The notes: generated by a model from the sequence alone, not told the origin. A DNA stretch of 48,741 bases from an uncultured Oscillospiraceae bacterium (GCA_949299455.1 CASGAN010000018.1:1-48741), one strand, 5' to 3'; positions 32,846 to 41,919 are shown, counted from the first letter of the stretch. A program made the numbers and translations.

Positions 32846-33442
32846 TTGACAAAAACACCAAACCTGGATTTACCCCAATTTGTCGGAACGGATCCGGTCA
32901 AGTACACCGATTTTAACGAGGCTTTTACACGAATCGATAGTGTGTCACCTATCGGTGAAATTAGGATGTGGCCGATTCCGACGCCGCCGCCGAATTTTTT
33001 GCTTTGTGACGGTAGTTCCATCCCAAAAACAATGGCCCCCAAACTATATGACGTGATTGGTACCACATTTGGAACGGGTGTAGATGTAACGGAATTCCGT
33101 GTACCAAACTTTATTGGCCGGGTGCCGGTTGGCGTAGATACGGGCGATCCTAATTTCAATGCCGCTGGATCCGCGTATGGTGAAAAAGAACATAAACTTA
33201 CAGTATCCGAAATCCCGGCGCACAGCGGACACATTCCGACGTTCGCCGAACGACGCGGGAAAGGTAACGCTGTAGGAAAATTCATGGGTACAGGCACGTT
33301 ATCTACTTACGGAGAAGAACCTCGCGGATGGGATGCCGAATCAAATGAAGCTTATCCAACCAGCAAAACAGCAGGAGGTAATGGAGCGCATAATAACATG
33401 CAGCCTAGCCTTGCTATATACTTTATAATTCGATATCGATAA
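32846..33442 (+). CDS. Tail collar-domain fibre protein
   Basis: TTG 32846 is chosen because AAGGAGGGG lies just upstream; a TTG at 32825 lies before that site. The 198-residue product has a short anchor (TPNLDLPQFVGTDPVKYTDF) and a phage tail collar domain (SPIGEIRMWPIPTPPPNFLL, VPNFIGRVPVGVD, and an HNNMQPSLAIYFIIR end). This fold is common in tail fibre tips and receptor-binding parts. It is the last tail gene before the lysis genes. Confidence 0.88.
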   Translation: MTKTPNLDLPQFVGTDPVKYTDFNEAFTRIDSVSPIGEIRMWPIPTPPPNFLLCDGSSIPKTMAPKLYDVIGTTFGTGVDVTEFRVPNFIGRVPVGVDTGDPNFNAAGSAYGEKEHKLTVSEIPAHSGHIPTFAERRGKGNAVGKFMGTGTLSTYGEEPRGWDAESNEAYPTSKTAGGNGAHNNMQPSLAIYFIIRYR

Positions 33443-33459
33443 AGAAAGGAAGTTTATTT

Positions 33460-34365
33460 ATGAGCAAAATCATTTGTATTGACCCGGGACACGGCGGCGT
33501 TGACGTTGGCGCAGTGCGCGGCAGCCGTTACGAAAAAAGCGATAATCTGCGCATGGCAAAGGCAGTCAAGGCCCTGCTTGAACCACAGGGTATCAAAGTA
33601 GTGCTGACGCGCGACGGTGACACCAATCCGTCATTGTCTAGCCGCTGCGATATTGCGAACAATGCAAAAGCAGATTATTTTCTGTCCATTCATCGGAATT
33701 CTTTTGGAAACCAGACGGCGACCGGTGCAGAAATCTGGGTACATCACGCGGCACAGCAAAGCACGGTTGACAAGGCGCAGCGAATCCTTGATGAGATTCT
33801 TTCCGTTTGCGGCAAGGATCGCGGTGTGAAAAAAGGATACACCGGAAACCCGAATGCTGATTATGCGATCAACCGCGAATCGAACATGGCATCGGCGCTG
33901 CTTGAGCTGCTGTTTATCTCGTCCGATTATGACAACAGCTTATATGACCGGTATTTTGACAAGCTCGCAGAAGCGATTGCAAAAGGGTTGTGTGCGGCGG
34001 TTGGTGTGGAATATGGTGCGCAGAAACCGGACGGCGGCACATACATTGTAAAATCCGGTGACAGCTTTTGGAAGATTGCAGCAGAGCAGCTCGGTGACGG
34101 CAATCGTTATAAGGAGCTCGCCGCCTTTAACGGCATGACCGAAAACAGTGTGATTCATCCGGGCGATGTATTAAAGCTGCCAGGCGGCGGTTCGGCTTCG
34201 ACACCGGGTTACAAAACATATACTGTGAAGCCAAACGACAGCTTTTGGAAAATTGCGGCCGAACAACTCGGTGATGGCAATCGTTATAAGGAGCTCGCCG
34301 CCTTTAACGGCATGACCGCAAGTAGTGTGATCCACCCCGGAGACATCCTGAAAATCCCGCAGTAA
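33460..34365 (+). CDS. N-acetylmuramoyl-L-alanine amidase (endolysin) with two LysM repeats
   Basis: Residues 3-180 form an Amidase_3 domain. Zinc ligands H11 (DPGHGG), E25 (YEKSDN) and H78 (SIHRN) and the catalytic Glu in LLELLFISS (about 147) are in place. The enzyme cleaves the bond between MurNAc and L-Ala. Two LysM repeats (about 190-236 and 248-297) bind the wall; their DNA is almost duplicated. The repeats match those of the upstream lysozyme in prophage A although the catalytic domain differs. Precedes the holin. Confidence 0.95.
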   Translation: MSKIICIDPGHGGVDVGAVRGSRYEKSDNLRMAKAVKALLEPQGIKVVLTRDGDTNPSLSSRCDIANNAKADYFLSIHRNSFGNQTATGAEIWVHHAAQQSTVDKAQRILDEILSVCGKDRGVKKGYTGNPNADYAINRESNMASALLELLFISSDYDNSLYDRYFDKLAEAIAKGLCAAVGVEYGAQKPDGGTYIVKSGDSFWKIAAEQLGDGNRYKELAAFNGMTENSVIHPGDVLKLPGGGSASTPGYKTYTVKPNDSFWKIAAEQLGDGNRYKELAAFNGMTASSVIHPGDILKIPQ

Positions 34366-34380
34366 AGAAAAGGAGAACAT

Positions 34381-34644
34381 ATGAATCTTACTGTACGCTT
34401 TAAAAATCCGCTTTTCTGGGCTCAAATCGCTTTAGCGTTTTTCACGCCTATTTTATCGTATTTTGGGCTGACAGGTGCCGATATTACCTCGTGGCCACTT
34501 CTTGGTGAAACGCTTATTGCGGCGATGCTCAATCCATACGTTTGCGTGATGATTGTAGTATCTGTGGCGAACGCTTTAAACGATCCTACTACAAAAGGGT
34601 TGTCCGACAGTAGTCGCGCGATGAGTTATGTAACCCCTGCGTAA
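34381..34644 (+). CDS. phiLC3-family holin
   Basis: The 87-residue protein begins NLTVRFKNPLFWAQIALAF, the phiLC3 family pattern, and has two membrane segments (about residues 12-30 and 42-64) and the conserved DPTTKGLSDS tail. It forms the membrane holes that release the amidase. ATG 34381 follows AAAAGGAG. It is next to the endolysin, as usual. Confidence 0.95.
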   Translation: MNLTVRFKNPLFWAQIALAFFTPILSYFGLTGADITSWPLLGETLIAAMLNPYVCVMIVVSVANALNDPTTKGLSDSSRAMSYVTPA

Positions 34645-34658
34645 GAGGAGGGGAGCTC

Positions 34659-34955
34659 TTGCCTGATTGCACTACTTGTCCTCATCTGCACCGTATTGAA
34701 CGTCTTGAAAAACGAGCTGATGATAATGAAAGTACCCACGGAAAGATCTATGATCGTTTGCGGATGATCGAAAATGTATCCGCTAGAACCGACGAAAAAC
34801 TAGCCGGTATCGTAACCACTTTGGCGCGCGTTGAAAAGATGATTTCCGACCAGGCTGAAAAACCGGCTCGTCGATGGGATATTGTTATTACGGCCTTGAT
34901 TTCGTCTGCTGTAACAGCAGTTGTAACAATCGTAGCTGCTAATATTTTTAAATAA
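34659..34955 (+). CDS. XhlA-like lysis accessory protein
   Basis: TTG 34659 follows GAGGAGGGGAG. The product (98 aa) has a CTTCPHLH N-terminus, a coiled coil at about residues 8-65 and one membrane helix at the end (about 72-96, ITALISSAVTAVVTIVAANI). This is the layout of the XhlA hemolysin/holin-accessory family. It probably helps the holin. It is the last gene before the right att core. Confidence 0.75.
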   Translation: MPDCTTCPHLHRIERLEKRADDNESTHGKIYDRLRMIENVSARTDEKLAGIVTTLARVEKMISDQAEKPARRWDIVITALISSAVTAVVTIVAANIFK

Positions 34956-34956
34956 A

Positions 34957-34978
34957 TATGTCCCCATATATGCCCCCA
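34957..34978. other. Candidate integrase arm-type site, right end
   Basis: TATGTCCCCA (34957-34966) and TATGCCCCCA (34969-34978) are a direct repeat spaced by 12 bases, within 75 bases of the right core. A similar pair is found next to the left core at 1089-1110. Confidence 0.4.
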
Positions 34979-35029
34979 AAGCATCGATAAAATCAGTATA
35001 TAAGCCGTTTAACAGTAATTTATTGATTC

Positions 35030-35074
35030 CTGGGGGTCAAGAGGCCGCGTGTTCAAGTCACGTTACTCCGACCA
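35030..35074 (+). other. att core, right copy: 3' half of tRNA-Pro(GGG)
   Basis: Identical to 871-915 over all 45 bases. The upstream bases (gattc) do not pair with TCAAG, so this too is a fragment. Sequence after it is host DNA with a terminator, which would have ended the original tRNA transcript. Confidence 0.88.
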
Positions 35075-35080
35075 GCGTGA

Positions 35081-35118
35081 CGCTGGACCCATTTTATTTC
35101 GGGTTCAGCGTTATTTTT
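35081..35118 (+). terminator. Terminator downstream of the original tRNA-Pro
   Basis: CGCTGGACCC pairs with GGGTTCAGCG over ten pairs (one G-T) around a ten-base loop, then TTATTTTTAT. It starts six bases after the CCA of the right core, fitting the tRNA gene's own terminator left on the chromosome. Confidence 0.8.
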
Positions 35119-35223
35119 ATTTGTTTGATCGATGAGCTCGACATCTTTTTTCGTCCTCAAAGACAAGGAAAAGCTTGGAGTCAAGCGCGTTCCGAGCTTC
35201 TTTATTTTATCTGAAACAACCAA

Positions 35224-35262
35224 AAGAGTCCAAACGCAATTCGCATTTGGACTCTTTTTTCA
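35224..35262. terminator. Bidirectional terminator between the att end and ppa
   Basis: AAGAGTCCAAA pairs with TTTGGACTCTT over an 11-base loop, with T runs on both strands. It ends the leftward ppa transcript. Between 35119 and 35223 no gene or other site was seen. Confidence 0.85.
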
Positions 35263-35281
35263 TTCTAAAATATATTCTTGC

Positions 35282-35815
35282 TTATTTACAGAACTTTTCA
35301 ATGTAAGCATTGCGGCATTTTTCAATAATTTCGCGTGCTGTTTCTGCACCACAGACATCATTTACGACGGTTTCTTTTTGCTCAAGCGTTTTATAAATCG
35401 TAAAGAAGTGGCTCATTTCACTGAAGATGTGAGAGGGAAGCTCGGAAATATCGTGATAGTTATTGTATGTCGGATCCTCAAACGGAATAGCAATAATTTT
35501 CTCATCCAGTTTTCCGGAATCGAGCATAGTGATCACACCAATTGGATAGCACCGAACCAGGCTCAGCGGATGAATATTTTCACTGCACAGAACAAGAACG
35601 TCCAGCGGATCGCCGTCATCTGCATAAGTGCGAGGAATCAAACCATAGTTTGCGGGATAATGTGTCGATGTGTATAAAATACGATCCAAAATAATATGTC
35701 CGGTTTCTTTGTCCAATTCATACTTATTCTTTGATCCTTTTTCAATCTCAATGACTGCGATAAAATCATCCGGATTGATACGCGACGGACTCAGATCATG
35801 CCAAATGTTCGACAT
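35282..35815 (-). CDS. ppa: Inorganic pyrophosphatase (family I)
   Basis: The 177-residue enzyme hydrolyses pyrophosphate to phosphate in the cytoplasm. The active-site signature DGDPLDVLVL (about residues 64-73) is intact, with the metal-binding Asp residues, and the N-terminal EIEKGSKNKYELD fits family I. ATG 35815 has GGAG upstream; a GTG three codons before it overlaps the site. It is transcribed leftward from the promoter at 35870-35899 and ends near a bidirectional terminator. Confidence 0.95.
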   Translation of the reverse strand: MSNIWHDLSPSRINPDDFIAVIEIEKGSKNKYELDKETGHIILDRILYTSTHYPANYGLIPRTYADDGDPLDVLVLCSENIHPLSLVRCYPIGVITMLDSGKLDEKIIAIPFEDPTYNNYHDISELPSHIFSEMSHFFTIYKTLEQKETVVNDVCGAETAREIIEKCRNAYIEKFCK

Positions 35816-35869
35816 AAACAACACTCCTTTTTGTATTTTTCTCTTTCATGTTTCTCTTCTTCCAGTATC

Positions 35870-35899
35870 ATTATATACGATATCAATGAAAAAAAGCAA
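35870..35899 (-). promoter_or_regulatory. Promoter of ppa
   Basis: On the minus strand TTGCTT (35899-35894), an 18-base spacer and TATAAT (35875-35870). The -35 overlaps the terminator hairpin of the upstream gene. Confidence 0.6.
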
Positions 35900-35931
35900 T
35901 CAAAAAAACGACTGTTTTCTGATTGCTTTTT
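35891..35931. terminator. Terminator between the small Cys-rich gene and ppa
   Basis: AAAAAGCAATCA pairs with TGATTGCTTTTT around 17 bases; T runs exist on both strands, so it can end the leftward ylbJ-like operon. Confidence 0.75.
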
Positions 35932-35989
35932 ATTTTTCGGCAGAAATAGATAAGAGATTATCCTTTATGTTTGTATCGCCTAACATTTG

Positions 35990-36205
35990 TTACAAAGAAA
36001 ATTCCTGTGTATCGTAAAGCTCCAGTGCACGTGCCGGTTTTGGAATGCGTTTTAACGGATCATATGAAAACTTATGACACGACTCATAGGGCGGACAAAT
36101 ACCGCGATGTACACAAAGAACAGTTTCGCCATCAGCAGACAAGCGTCCCAATTCACAATATTGACAAGCAGGAGAAATGCTTTTCCCAAACAGCGCACAT
36201 TTCAT
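35990..36205 (-). CDS. Small Cys-rich protein (71 aa), conserved but unknown
   Basis: The protein has seven cysteines, including CQYCELG, CVHRGIC and YESCHKFSYDPLKR, which looks like a metal-binding fold. Comparable small proteins are common in clostridial genomes, with no function assigned. The start overlaps the ylbJ-like stop (ATGA), so it belongs to that operon. It is followed by a terminator. Confidence 0.7.
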   Translation of the reverse strand: MKCALFGKSISPACQYCELGRLSADGETVLCVHRGICPPYESCHKFSYDPLKRIPKPARALELYDTQEFSL

Positions 36206-37305
36206 GACAACGACTTCCTTGTTTTCTTTTTTGATAATTTCATTGTAGCAGGTTTTTCTGTAAAAAACAACAACATGATTGCAAGAAATATCAGGACGAC
36301 AAATGCTGCCGGCGAGGATGCAGTCGATGCGGCTTCAGTAAGCGAACGAGAAAACACCTCTTCACTGCCGTGAAAAAACAAAGGTGCAAGAAGCTTTAAC
36401 AAACACATACTTATCCCGCAATGAAACAATCTCGACCAAAGAAGCGGCCGAATCGAAATATTCGTTCCTTTCAATACAGCAGCAATTTGAACCAACACAC
36501 AAATACCGCCAAACGAAGAAAACAGCGTTGCTGCAGCCAACGGATCACGGAATAGATGTTCACCAATCAGCCTGCACCCGTTGCTGACTTCGATCATTCC
36601 GCAGATTGCTGCGCAAAAAGACTGTGAAAACCCAAACTGCTCCAAAAAAGAAAGCAGGACAGGCGATATTGCGGAAAACAGCAGAACGAATGCGCAAATG
36701 CTTGCCATTGCGGTAACGGAACGGTGAACGCTTTGAATCAGCACGCAGGAAAACGGCAAAATTGTTCGTTTCCCGGGAGAAAAACCAAATTCTGATTTTA
36801 TAAAAAAGCGCGAAACAAATGCCAGACAGACGCAGGAAATCGTTTCGCAAATCCAAATCAGCACACCGATCGACGTATTGCCAAAAATAATCGTACCAAT
36901 CCCTGTAATCAAAAAAGAAGGACTGCAATTTGTGCAGAAACAAAGCATTCGAGAAGCTGTTTTCTCGCAGATCGTTTTGCATTTTGCTTCTTGTGCCAAA
37001 AGTGTCGCGCCAACAGGATATCCGCCGATTAAACTTAATAAAAAAATACGCACAGCAGGCTTTGGAATCCGAAACAATCCTGCCAAAAAAGAAAACGGAC
37101 GTGCCATTGCAAATGAAAACGATGTGTTCAACAACAGCTGCGAAAGAATCAAAAACAAAAATGTGCTCGGAATGACAAGGTCAATGCATAGCGAGATTCC
37201 GTTTCGAATGCCTTCTGACAATTCCGCAGAAAAAAACAACGCCAAAAAGCAGCTCAAATACCCAATCCCAGCGAGAATCAAAAATCGGATCGTTCGTTTT
37301 ATCAT
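36202..37305 (-). CDS. ylbJ: Sporulation integral membrane protein, YlbJ-like
   Basis: The 367-residue protein has about eight membrane helices and the nucleoside-recognition-type repeat: LSLIGGYPVGATLLAQE, then CFCTNCSPSFLITGIGTIIF, the YlbJ/SpoIIIAE-like gate pattern. YlbJ is needed for spore cortex formation in Bacillus. ATG 37305 is chosen since AGAAGG is upstream; longer frames (to 37476) lack a site and cross the divergent promoter region. It faces yqfC, another sporulation gene. Confidence 0.8.
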   Translation of the reverse strand: MIKRTIRFLILAGIGYLSCFLALFFSAELSEGIRNGISLCIDLVIPSTFLFLILSQLLLNTSFSFAMARPFSFLAGLFRIPKPAVRIFLLSLIGGYPVGATLLAQEAKCKTICEKTASRMLCFCTNCSPSFLITGIGTIIFGNTSIGVLIWICETISCVCLAFVSRFFIKSEFGFSPGKRTILPFSCVLIQSVHRSVTAMASICAFVLLFSAISPVLLSFLEQFGFSQSFCAAICGMIEVSNGCRLIGEHLFRDPLAAATLFSSFGGICVLVQIAAVLKGTNISIRPLLWSRLFHCGISMCLLKLLAPLFFHGSEEVFSRSLTEAASTASSPAAFVVLIFLAIMLLFFTEKPATMKLSKKKTRKSLS

Positions 37306-37384
37306 AAGCAGCGCCTTCTTTCTGCTTGATGTATATGCATAAACGAGAATGAATATATTGATTTGAGCAGAAAGGGGATGCCAT

Positions 37385-37660
37385 ATGGGAAAAAAGCAGG
37401 CAATCAAGCGGCTGCTTGATTCAACGAAACAAGCGGCTGAATCAAATACTGTGATAGAGCTTCTCGGTTTTCGCACGGTGCAAATCGAAGGCGTTTTGGA
37501 TATATTGACGTTTTCAGAAGATCTCGTACGTCTTCTTACAATCTCCGGAGAACTTTCGCTGTTTGGAAATCACTTTGTTCTGACATCACTTTCAGACGAC
37601 TGTTTGATTTTTTCAGGGGAGATTCAGTCATTGGAATGCGAAAGGAGTACACGTAAATGA
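37385..37660 (+). CDS. yqfC: Sporulation protein YqfC
   Basis: The 91-residue protein belongs to the YabP/YqfC family: VIELLGFRTVQIEGVLDILTF and LSLFGNHFVLTSLSDDCLI give the small beta-sandwich pattern. In Bacillus it is a mother-cell sporulation gene upstream of yqfD. The stop overlaps the yqfD start (ATGA). ATG 37385 has AAAGGGG upstream. The 79-base gap before it, shared with the ylbJ-like gene, probably holds divergent sporulation promoters. Confidence 0.88.
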   Translation: MGKKQAIKRLLDSTKQAAESNTVIELLGFRTVQIEGVLDILTFSEDLVRLLTISGELSLFGNHFVLTSLSDDCLIFSGEIQSLECERSTRK

Positions 37661-38856
37661 TCGTTAAGCTGCTGCGTTATCTCAGAGGAAGTGTGACCTT
37701 TGAGGCAGAAAGTGCGCTTTCACAGCGCTTGATTGCAGCCTGTGCCAAAAAGGGTATTTCAATTTACAGTATTACGCCAACCGTAACCGGATTTCGTGCA
37801 CAGTGCGGACCAAAAGCATTTGTGCGTGTTTTGGAGTGCGCCAAAGTATGCAATGTTCCGATTCAAAAAATCAGTGAATCCGGCGGCTATTTTTTCATAA
37901 AAAAACATCGTTGGCGCGCTGTATTGGTGGCAGCTGTTCTTGCCGCAGTGTCAGGGTTGTATCTTTCGCAGTGCTTTGTGTTTCGGATTGATATTGAAGG
38001 GAATCAGCAAGTCACCGATGAAGCGATTCGAACGGTTTTAAACGAAGTCGGAATCGATACATTCACATTTATTCCCGGAACCGATTTTAAAATGGTGCGC
38101 GAACAGGTGCTCTTAAAGCTGCCTTCGCTCAGCTGGATGACAGTCAATCCGCACGGATGCCGATTGGAAGTTGTCGTTGCCGAACGGCGGATTGCGGATA
38201 TTGAAGATCAGGATGAACCATGTGATATTCGTGCCGCGTACGACGGTGTTATTCGTGAGATGGAATTATACGCCGGAAGCGCAGCAACATCCGCAGGACA
38301 TACTGTCGAAAAAGGAGAAATTCTCGTTCACGGACATTACTACACAAAAAATAACGAAGAAATTTTAACTCACGCAAAAGCAAAAATCATTGCCGAGGTG
38401 TGGTTTGATCGAACACTCCGCATTGATCTGCAGCAGCTTTCCAAAGAGTATACGGAACAATCCATCAAAGTTCCCCATTTGCGTCTGTTTGGCTTGCGCA
38501 TACCGCTCTTATTTACTCAAAAGCCCGAAGGCATGTCCGATGTTTTGTGGGAAGAACAGCCGCTTACACTGTTTGGCAGAGAGTTCCCATTTGGGATTGA
38601 CACATTGATTTATCAGCCGTATGTGTTACATCCGCAGAATGAGGATCTGATAAAAAATGCGCAAGAAATTCTTGAAAATCAGTTTCGTCAGCTGGAAGCT
38701 ACAGAATATCAGAATTTTGCGATCATTGAAAGGGAAAGCCGAATGCATCAAACGGAACAATTTCTGGAGATGACAGTTTCCTATGTCGCGGAAACCGATA
38801 TTGCAAGAAAAACAGCCGTTGAACTCCAGCCAAAACCGGAGATTCCCGCCGAATAG
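37657..38856 (+). CDS. yqfD: Sporulation protein YqfD
   Basis: The 399-residue protein has an N-terminal domain ([20 protein letters not shown]), a membrane helix at about 84-105, a POTRA-like region ([20 protein letters not shown]) and a conserved C-terminal part, the YqfD order. It acts in the mother cell at the forespore membrane. It is coupled to yqfC. Usual followers phoH/ybeY are not here; instead a collagen-like gene comes next. Confidence 0.9.
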   Translation: MIVKLLRYLRGSVTFEAESALSQRLIAACAKKGISIYSITPTVTGFRAQCGPKAFVRVLECAKVCNVPIQKISESGGYFFIKKHRWRAVLVAAVLAAVSGLYLSQCFVFRIDIEGNQQVTDEAIRTVLNEVGIDTFTFIPGTDFKMVREQVLLKLPSLSWMTVNPHGCRLEVVVAERRIADIEDQDEPCDIRAAYDGVIREMELYAGSAATSAGHTVEKGEILVHGHYYTKNNEEILTHAKAKIIAEVWFDRTLRIDLQQLSKEYTEQSIKVPHLRLFGLRIPLLFTQKPEGMSDVLWEEQPLTLFGREFPFGIDTLIYQPYVLHPQNEDLIKNAQEILENQFRQLEATEYQNFAIIERESRMHQTEQFLEMTVSYVAETDIARKTAVELQPKPEIPAE

Positions 38857-38953
38857 TACAGTGCGCACACAAAGGAAATGCAATTCATATACTGGATTGA
38901 ATCGAAAAAACAAACGAATAAAAAGATGCACTATTTTAAAAAAGAGGGATTTT

Positions 38954-39738
<785 letters not shown>

Positions 39739-39740
39739 TC

Positions 39741-39947
39741 ATGAATTGTTGTCAAAATTTTTGGAACACAAACGAAGCATGTGAAGCACAAACTGCTGAA
39801 TCTGCACAAACAATGTTTGCATCATGCGGATGTGATGCACAGAACACAAATGATTCAGAAGAAACATTTGAATCGTGCATGGCACAGGCAAACGAATGTT
39901 TCCGCCGCGCGGCAAACAATTATTCGCGCAGATGCTGCGGATGCTGA
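39741..39947 (+). CDS. Cys-rich small protein (68 aa), possibly spore-related
   Basis: ATG 39741 follows GGAGG by ten bases; an ATG at 39732 is too close to that site. The protein has ten cysteines, including an early CC, a CGCDAQN segment and a terminal RRCCGC, and is otherwise acidic and Asn-rich, like small coat or exosporium proteins. It follows the collagen-like gene at 73 bases. A CATACAAT motif at 39700-39707 recalls a mother-cell sigma-E -10. Function unknown. Confidence 0.6.
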   Translation: MNCCQNFWNTNEACEAQTAESAQTMFASCGCDAQNTNDSEETFESCMAQANECFRRAANNYSRRCCGC

Positions 39948-40026
39948 AACTTGGTTCTTTCGCTCTCTGAAAAGAGAGCGTACATCCAATTCAAACGCCT
40001 TTCCTCCAACTACTTTCTTTATCAAA

Positions 40027-40062
40027 AAAACCTGCGAAGAAACATTTCTTCGCAGGTTTTTC
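40027..40062. terminator. Strong bidirectional terminator between the Cys-rich gene and pyrB
   Basis: AAAACCTGCGAAGAAA pairs with TTTCTTCGCAGGTTTT over a two-base loop with T/A runs on both sides. A smaller hairpin without T run (CGCTCTCT-GAAA-AGAGAGCG) is at 39969-39988. Confidence 0.9.
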
Positions 40063-40077
40063 CGGTTTATTTATTTG

Positions 40078-41148
40078 TTAATTCAGTTCAATCGGTGCAT
40101 CGCAATATTCGCAAAAATCAGTCGATCCGAAAGAAATCGTGGTGTTCTTCAAATACGTTTCGATATTTGTGACACAGTTCGGGTTTTTGCAGCAATGTGC
40201 AGTTTCTTTTCCGTGCAGGATCGGATCATTTGACTGAGATTCAAGCAGCGTGATAATCAGCGCCATACGTGCATACACGCCGTATCTTGCCTGTTTGAAA
40301 TACAGCGCACGCGGATCTTTGTCCACTTCCATGGTGATTTCGTCCACACGCGGCAGCGGATGAAGAATTTTTAAGTCAGGACGCGCCAAATCCAATTTTT
40401 TCTGATCGAGCACATAGACGTTTTTCTGCTGCTCATACAATTCTTCGCTTGCAAAACGTTCTTTTTGAATGCGTGTCATATACAGTACGTCAAGAGAACC
40501 GATCACTTCTTCAAGTGTGTATACTTCGCGGTAAGAACATCCGCTTGCTTCAATGATTTCTTTAAACCGAATCGGCAGCGTGAGTTCATCTGTGGAGATC
40601 AAAACGAAGGTTGTGTTCGGATAATGACAGAGCGCTTTAATCAGCGAGTGAACCGTTCTGCCGTTTTTAAGGTCACCGCAGAAGCCGATGGTCATATTGT
40701 CAAGGCTGCCGCGTTCGTTCGACAGTGTTACAAGATCGGTCAGTGTCTGGGTCGGATGAAGGTGACCGCCGTCGCCGGCATTGATGACCGGACAGCGGGA
40801 ATATTGTGCACCTGCAAGTGCAGCACCCTCTACCGGATGACGCATCGCAATGATGTCTGCATATCCGCTGACGATATGAATTGTATCAGCCAGTGTTTCA
40901 CCTTTTGAAACCGAGCTGTTCATCGGATTATCAAAGCCGATTACGCTTCCGCCCAAGCGCAGCATTGCCGTTTGAAAAGACATTTGTGTTCTGGTGGATG
41001 GTTCAAAAAAGAGCGTTGCAAGAATTTTATTCTCACAGTACGAGGAATACGCCTGCGGATCCTTGCTGATTCTTGTTGCAAGCGCAACAACGTGTTCCCA
41101 TTGTTCCTTTGAGAGATCGTTTAAATCAATCACATGATTTTTTCTCAT
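40078..41148 (-). CDS. pyrB: Aspartate carbamoyltransferase with fused zinc-binding tail
   Basis: The first 308 or so residues are the catalytic chain: FFEPSTRTQMSFQTA (carbamoyl phosphate loop), KGETLADT and HPLPR are intact. It joins carbamoyl phosphate and aspartate in pyrimidine synthesis. The last 38 residues carry C320, C325, C346 and C349 (CCKNPNC, FCEYCDAP), the zinc domain of the regulatory chain PyrI, but the nucleotide-binding part is absent. Such PyrB-PyrI zinc fusions are known from Thermotoga-type enzymes. ATG 41148 has GGAGG upstream; longer frames lack a site. Confidence 0.93.
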   Translation of the reverse strand: MRKNHVIDLNDLSKEQWEHVVALATRISKDPQAYSSYCENKILATLFFEPSTRTQMSFQTAMLRLGGSVIGFDNPMNSSVSKGETLADTIHIVSGYADIIAMRHPVEGAALAGAQYSRCPVINAGDGGHLHPTQTLTDLVTLSNERGSLDNMTIGFCGDLKNGRTVHSLIKALCHYPNTTFVLISTDELTLPIRFKEIIEASGCSYREVYTLEEVIGSLDVLYMTRIQKERFASEELYEQQKNVYVLDQKKLDLARPDLKILHPLPRVDEITMEVDKDPRALYFKQARYGVYARMALIITLLESQSNDPILHGKETAHCCKNPNCVTNIETYLKNTTISFGSTDFCEYCDAPIELN

Positions 41149-41173
41149 ATTCTGCCTCCAATCTTTCTTATTT

Positions 41174-41202
41174 ATTGTACCAATTTTCGACGAAAACTGC
41201 AA
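41174..41202 (-). promoter_or_regulatory. Promoter of pyrB
   Basis: On the minus strand TTGCAG (41202-41197), 17 bases, TACAAT (41179-41174), 25 bases before the ATG. No PyrR-type attenuator is visible in so short a leader. Confidence 0.75.
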
Positions 41203-41280
41203 CGGACAATTCTTACAAAAGCAATGACCCAAATCAATGCGGTTTGCATATAATATAAAATGGGGAAGGAGGAACTGTGC

Positions 41281-41919
41281 ATGCAGTATACAAAATTAAA
41301 GCACACGCGAAAAAAACAGTGGATTTTTCATTTGATTCGATTTCTGCTGATTGTTGTACTGATTTTTGCGACCACCGAACTGGTGTTCGGGGAAGCAGTA
41401 AAACGCACACTTTCCTATCAGGGAAAACGTGCCGCGACACTGTCAATGAGCAATGCGATTCTTCCGTTTTTAGAAAATCCGGATTATACATACGAAAAGC
41501 TTTCAAATGTCACTTACGACAATAACGGACGGATTCTTTCAATTTCACTGAATACCTCACGGCTGAACCAAATGAAAACTTTGATGGAGCAGAAGGTGAC
41601 AAAAGCGCTAACCGGTGCAGATGCCGCAGTCGAAATCCCGCTGGGTACACTGCTTGGCATGACGCTTTTTTCGCAGCGCGGACCAAGTGTCAAGCTGCAC
41701 ACCGCTGTATACGGCGTTGTACACGCGGAATATCAAAGTGCATTGAAAAGTGCCGGCATTAATCAGACAGAACACACCATTTCCATTGTGCTGACAGCTA
41801 CAATCGAAACGTTTGTTCCGTTTTTCTCTGCATCATTTCCGATTACGCAGGAATTTTTAATTGCGCAAACCGTTTTGGTTGGTGAAGTTCCGGATCAAAT
41901 GCTGTCGCTTTCTGCATAA
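41281..41919 (+). CDS. yunB: Sporulation protein YunB
   Basis: The 212-residue protein has an N-terminal membrane anchor (about residues 15-35, IFHLIRFLLIVVLIFATTEL) and the YunB outline: MSNAILPFLENPDYTYEKL and a C-terminal domain with VLTATIETFVPFFSA. YunB is made in the mother cell of sporulating Bacillus. ATG 41281 follows AAGGAGG. A GCATATAATA stretch near 41247 may be its -10. It is divergent from pyrB. Confidence 0.88.
   Translation: MQYTKLKHTRKKQWIFHLIRFLLIVVLIFATTELVFGEAVKRTLSYQGKRAATLSMSNAILPFLENPDYTYEKLSNVTYDNNGRILSISLNTSRLNQMKTLMEQKVTKALTGADAAVEIPLGTLLGMTLFSQRGPSVKLHTAVYGVVHAEYQSALKSAGINQTEHTISIVLTATIETFVPFFSASFPITQEFLIAQTVLVGEVPDQMLSLSA

Larger units (their letters stand above)
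871..35074. mobile_element. Complete siphovirus-type prophage (prophage B)
   Basis: The element is bounded by 45-bp identical tRNA-Pro-derived cores. It has an integrase next to the left core and, in order, lysogeny, early replication, late regulator, packaging, head, connector, tail and lysis modules, nearly all on the plus strand after the divergent promoters near 4000. All essential siphophage modules are recognisable. Possible defects are the frameshift in the SNF2 helicase (13187-14505) and the non-canonical start of the tape measure gene. Whether it can be induced cannot be told from the sequence. Confidence 0.93.

Noticed and set aside
35132-35677. 181-residue plus-strand ORF overlapping ppa
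   Set aside because: It is antisense to the well-conserved pyrophosphatase, has no ribosome binding site and crosses the terminator at 35224.
37306-37384. Sigma-E promoters in the gap between the ylbJ-like gene and yqfC
   Set aside because: CATATACAT- and ATATT-like pieces are present on the minus strand but match too loosely to call as a feature.
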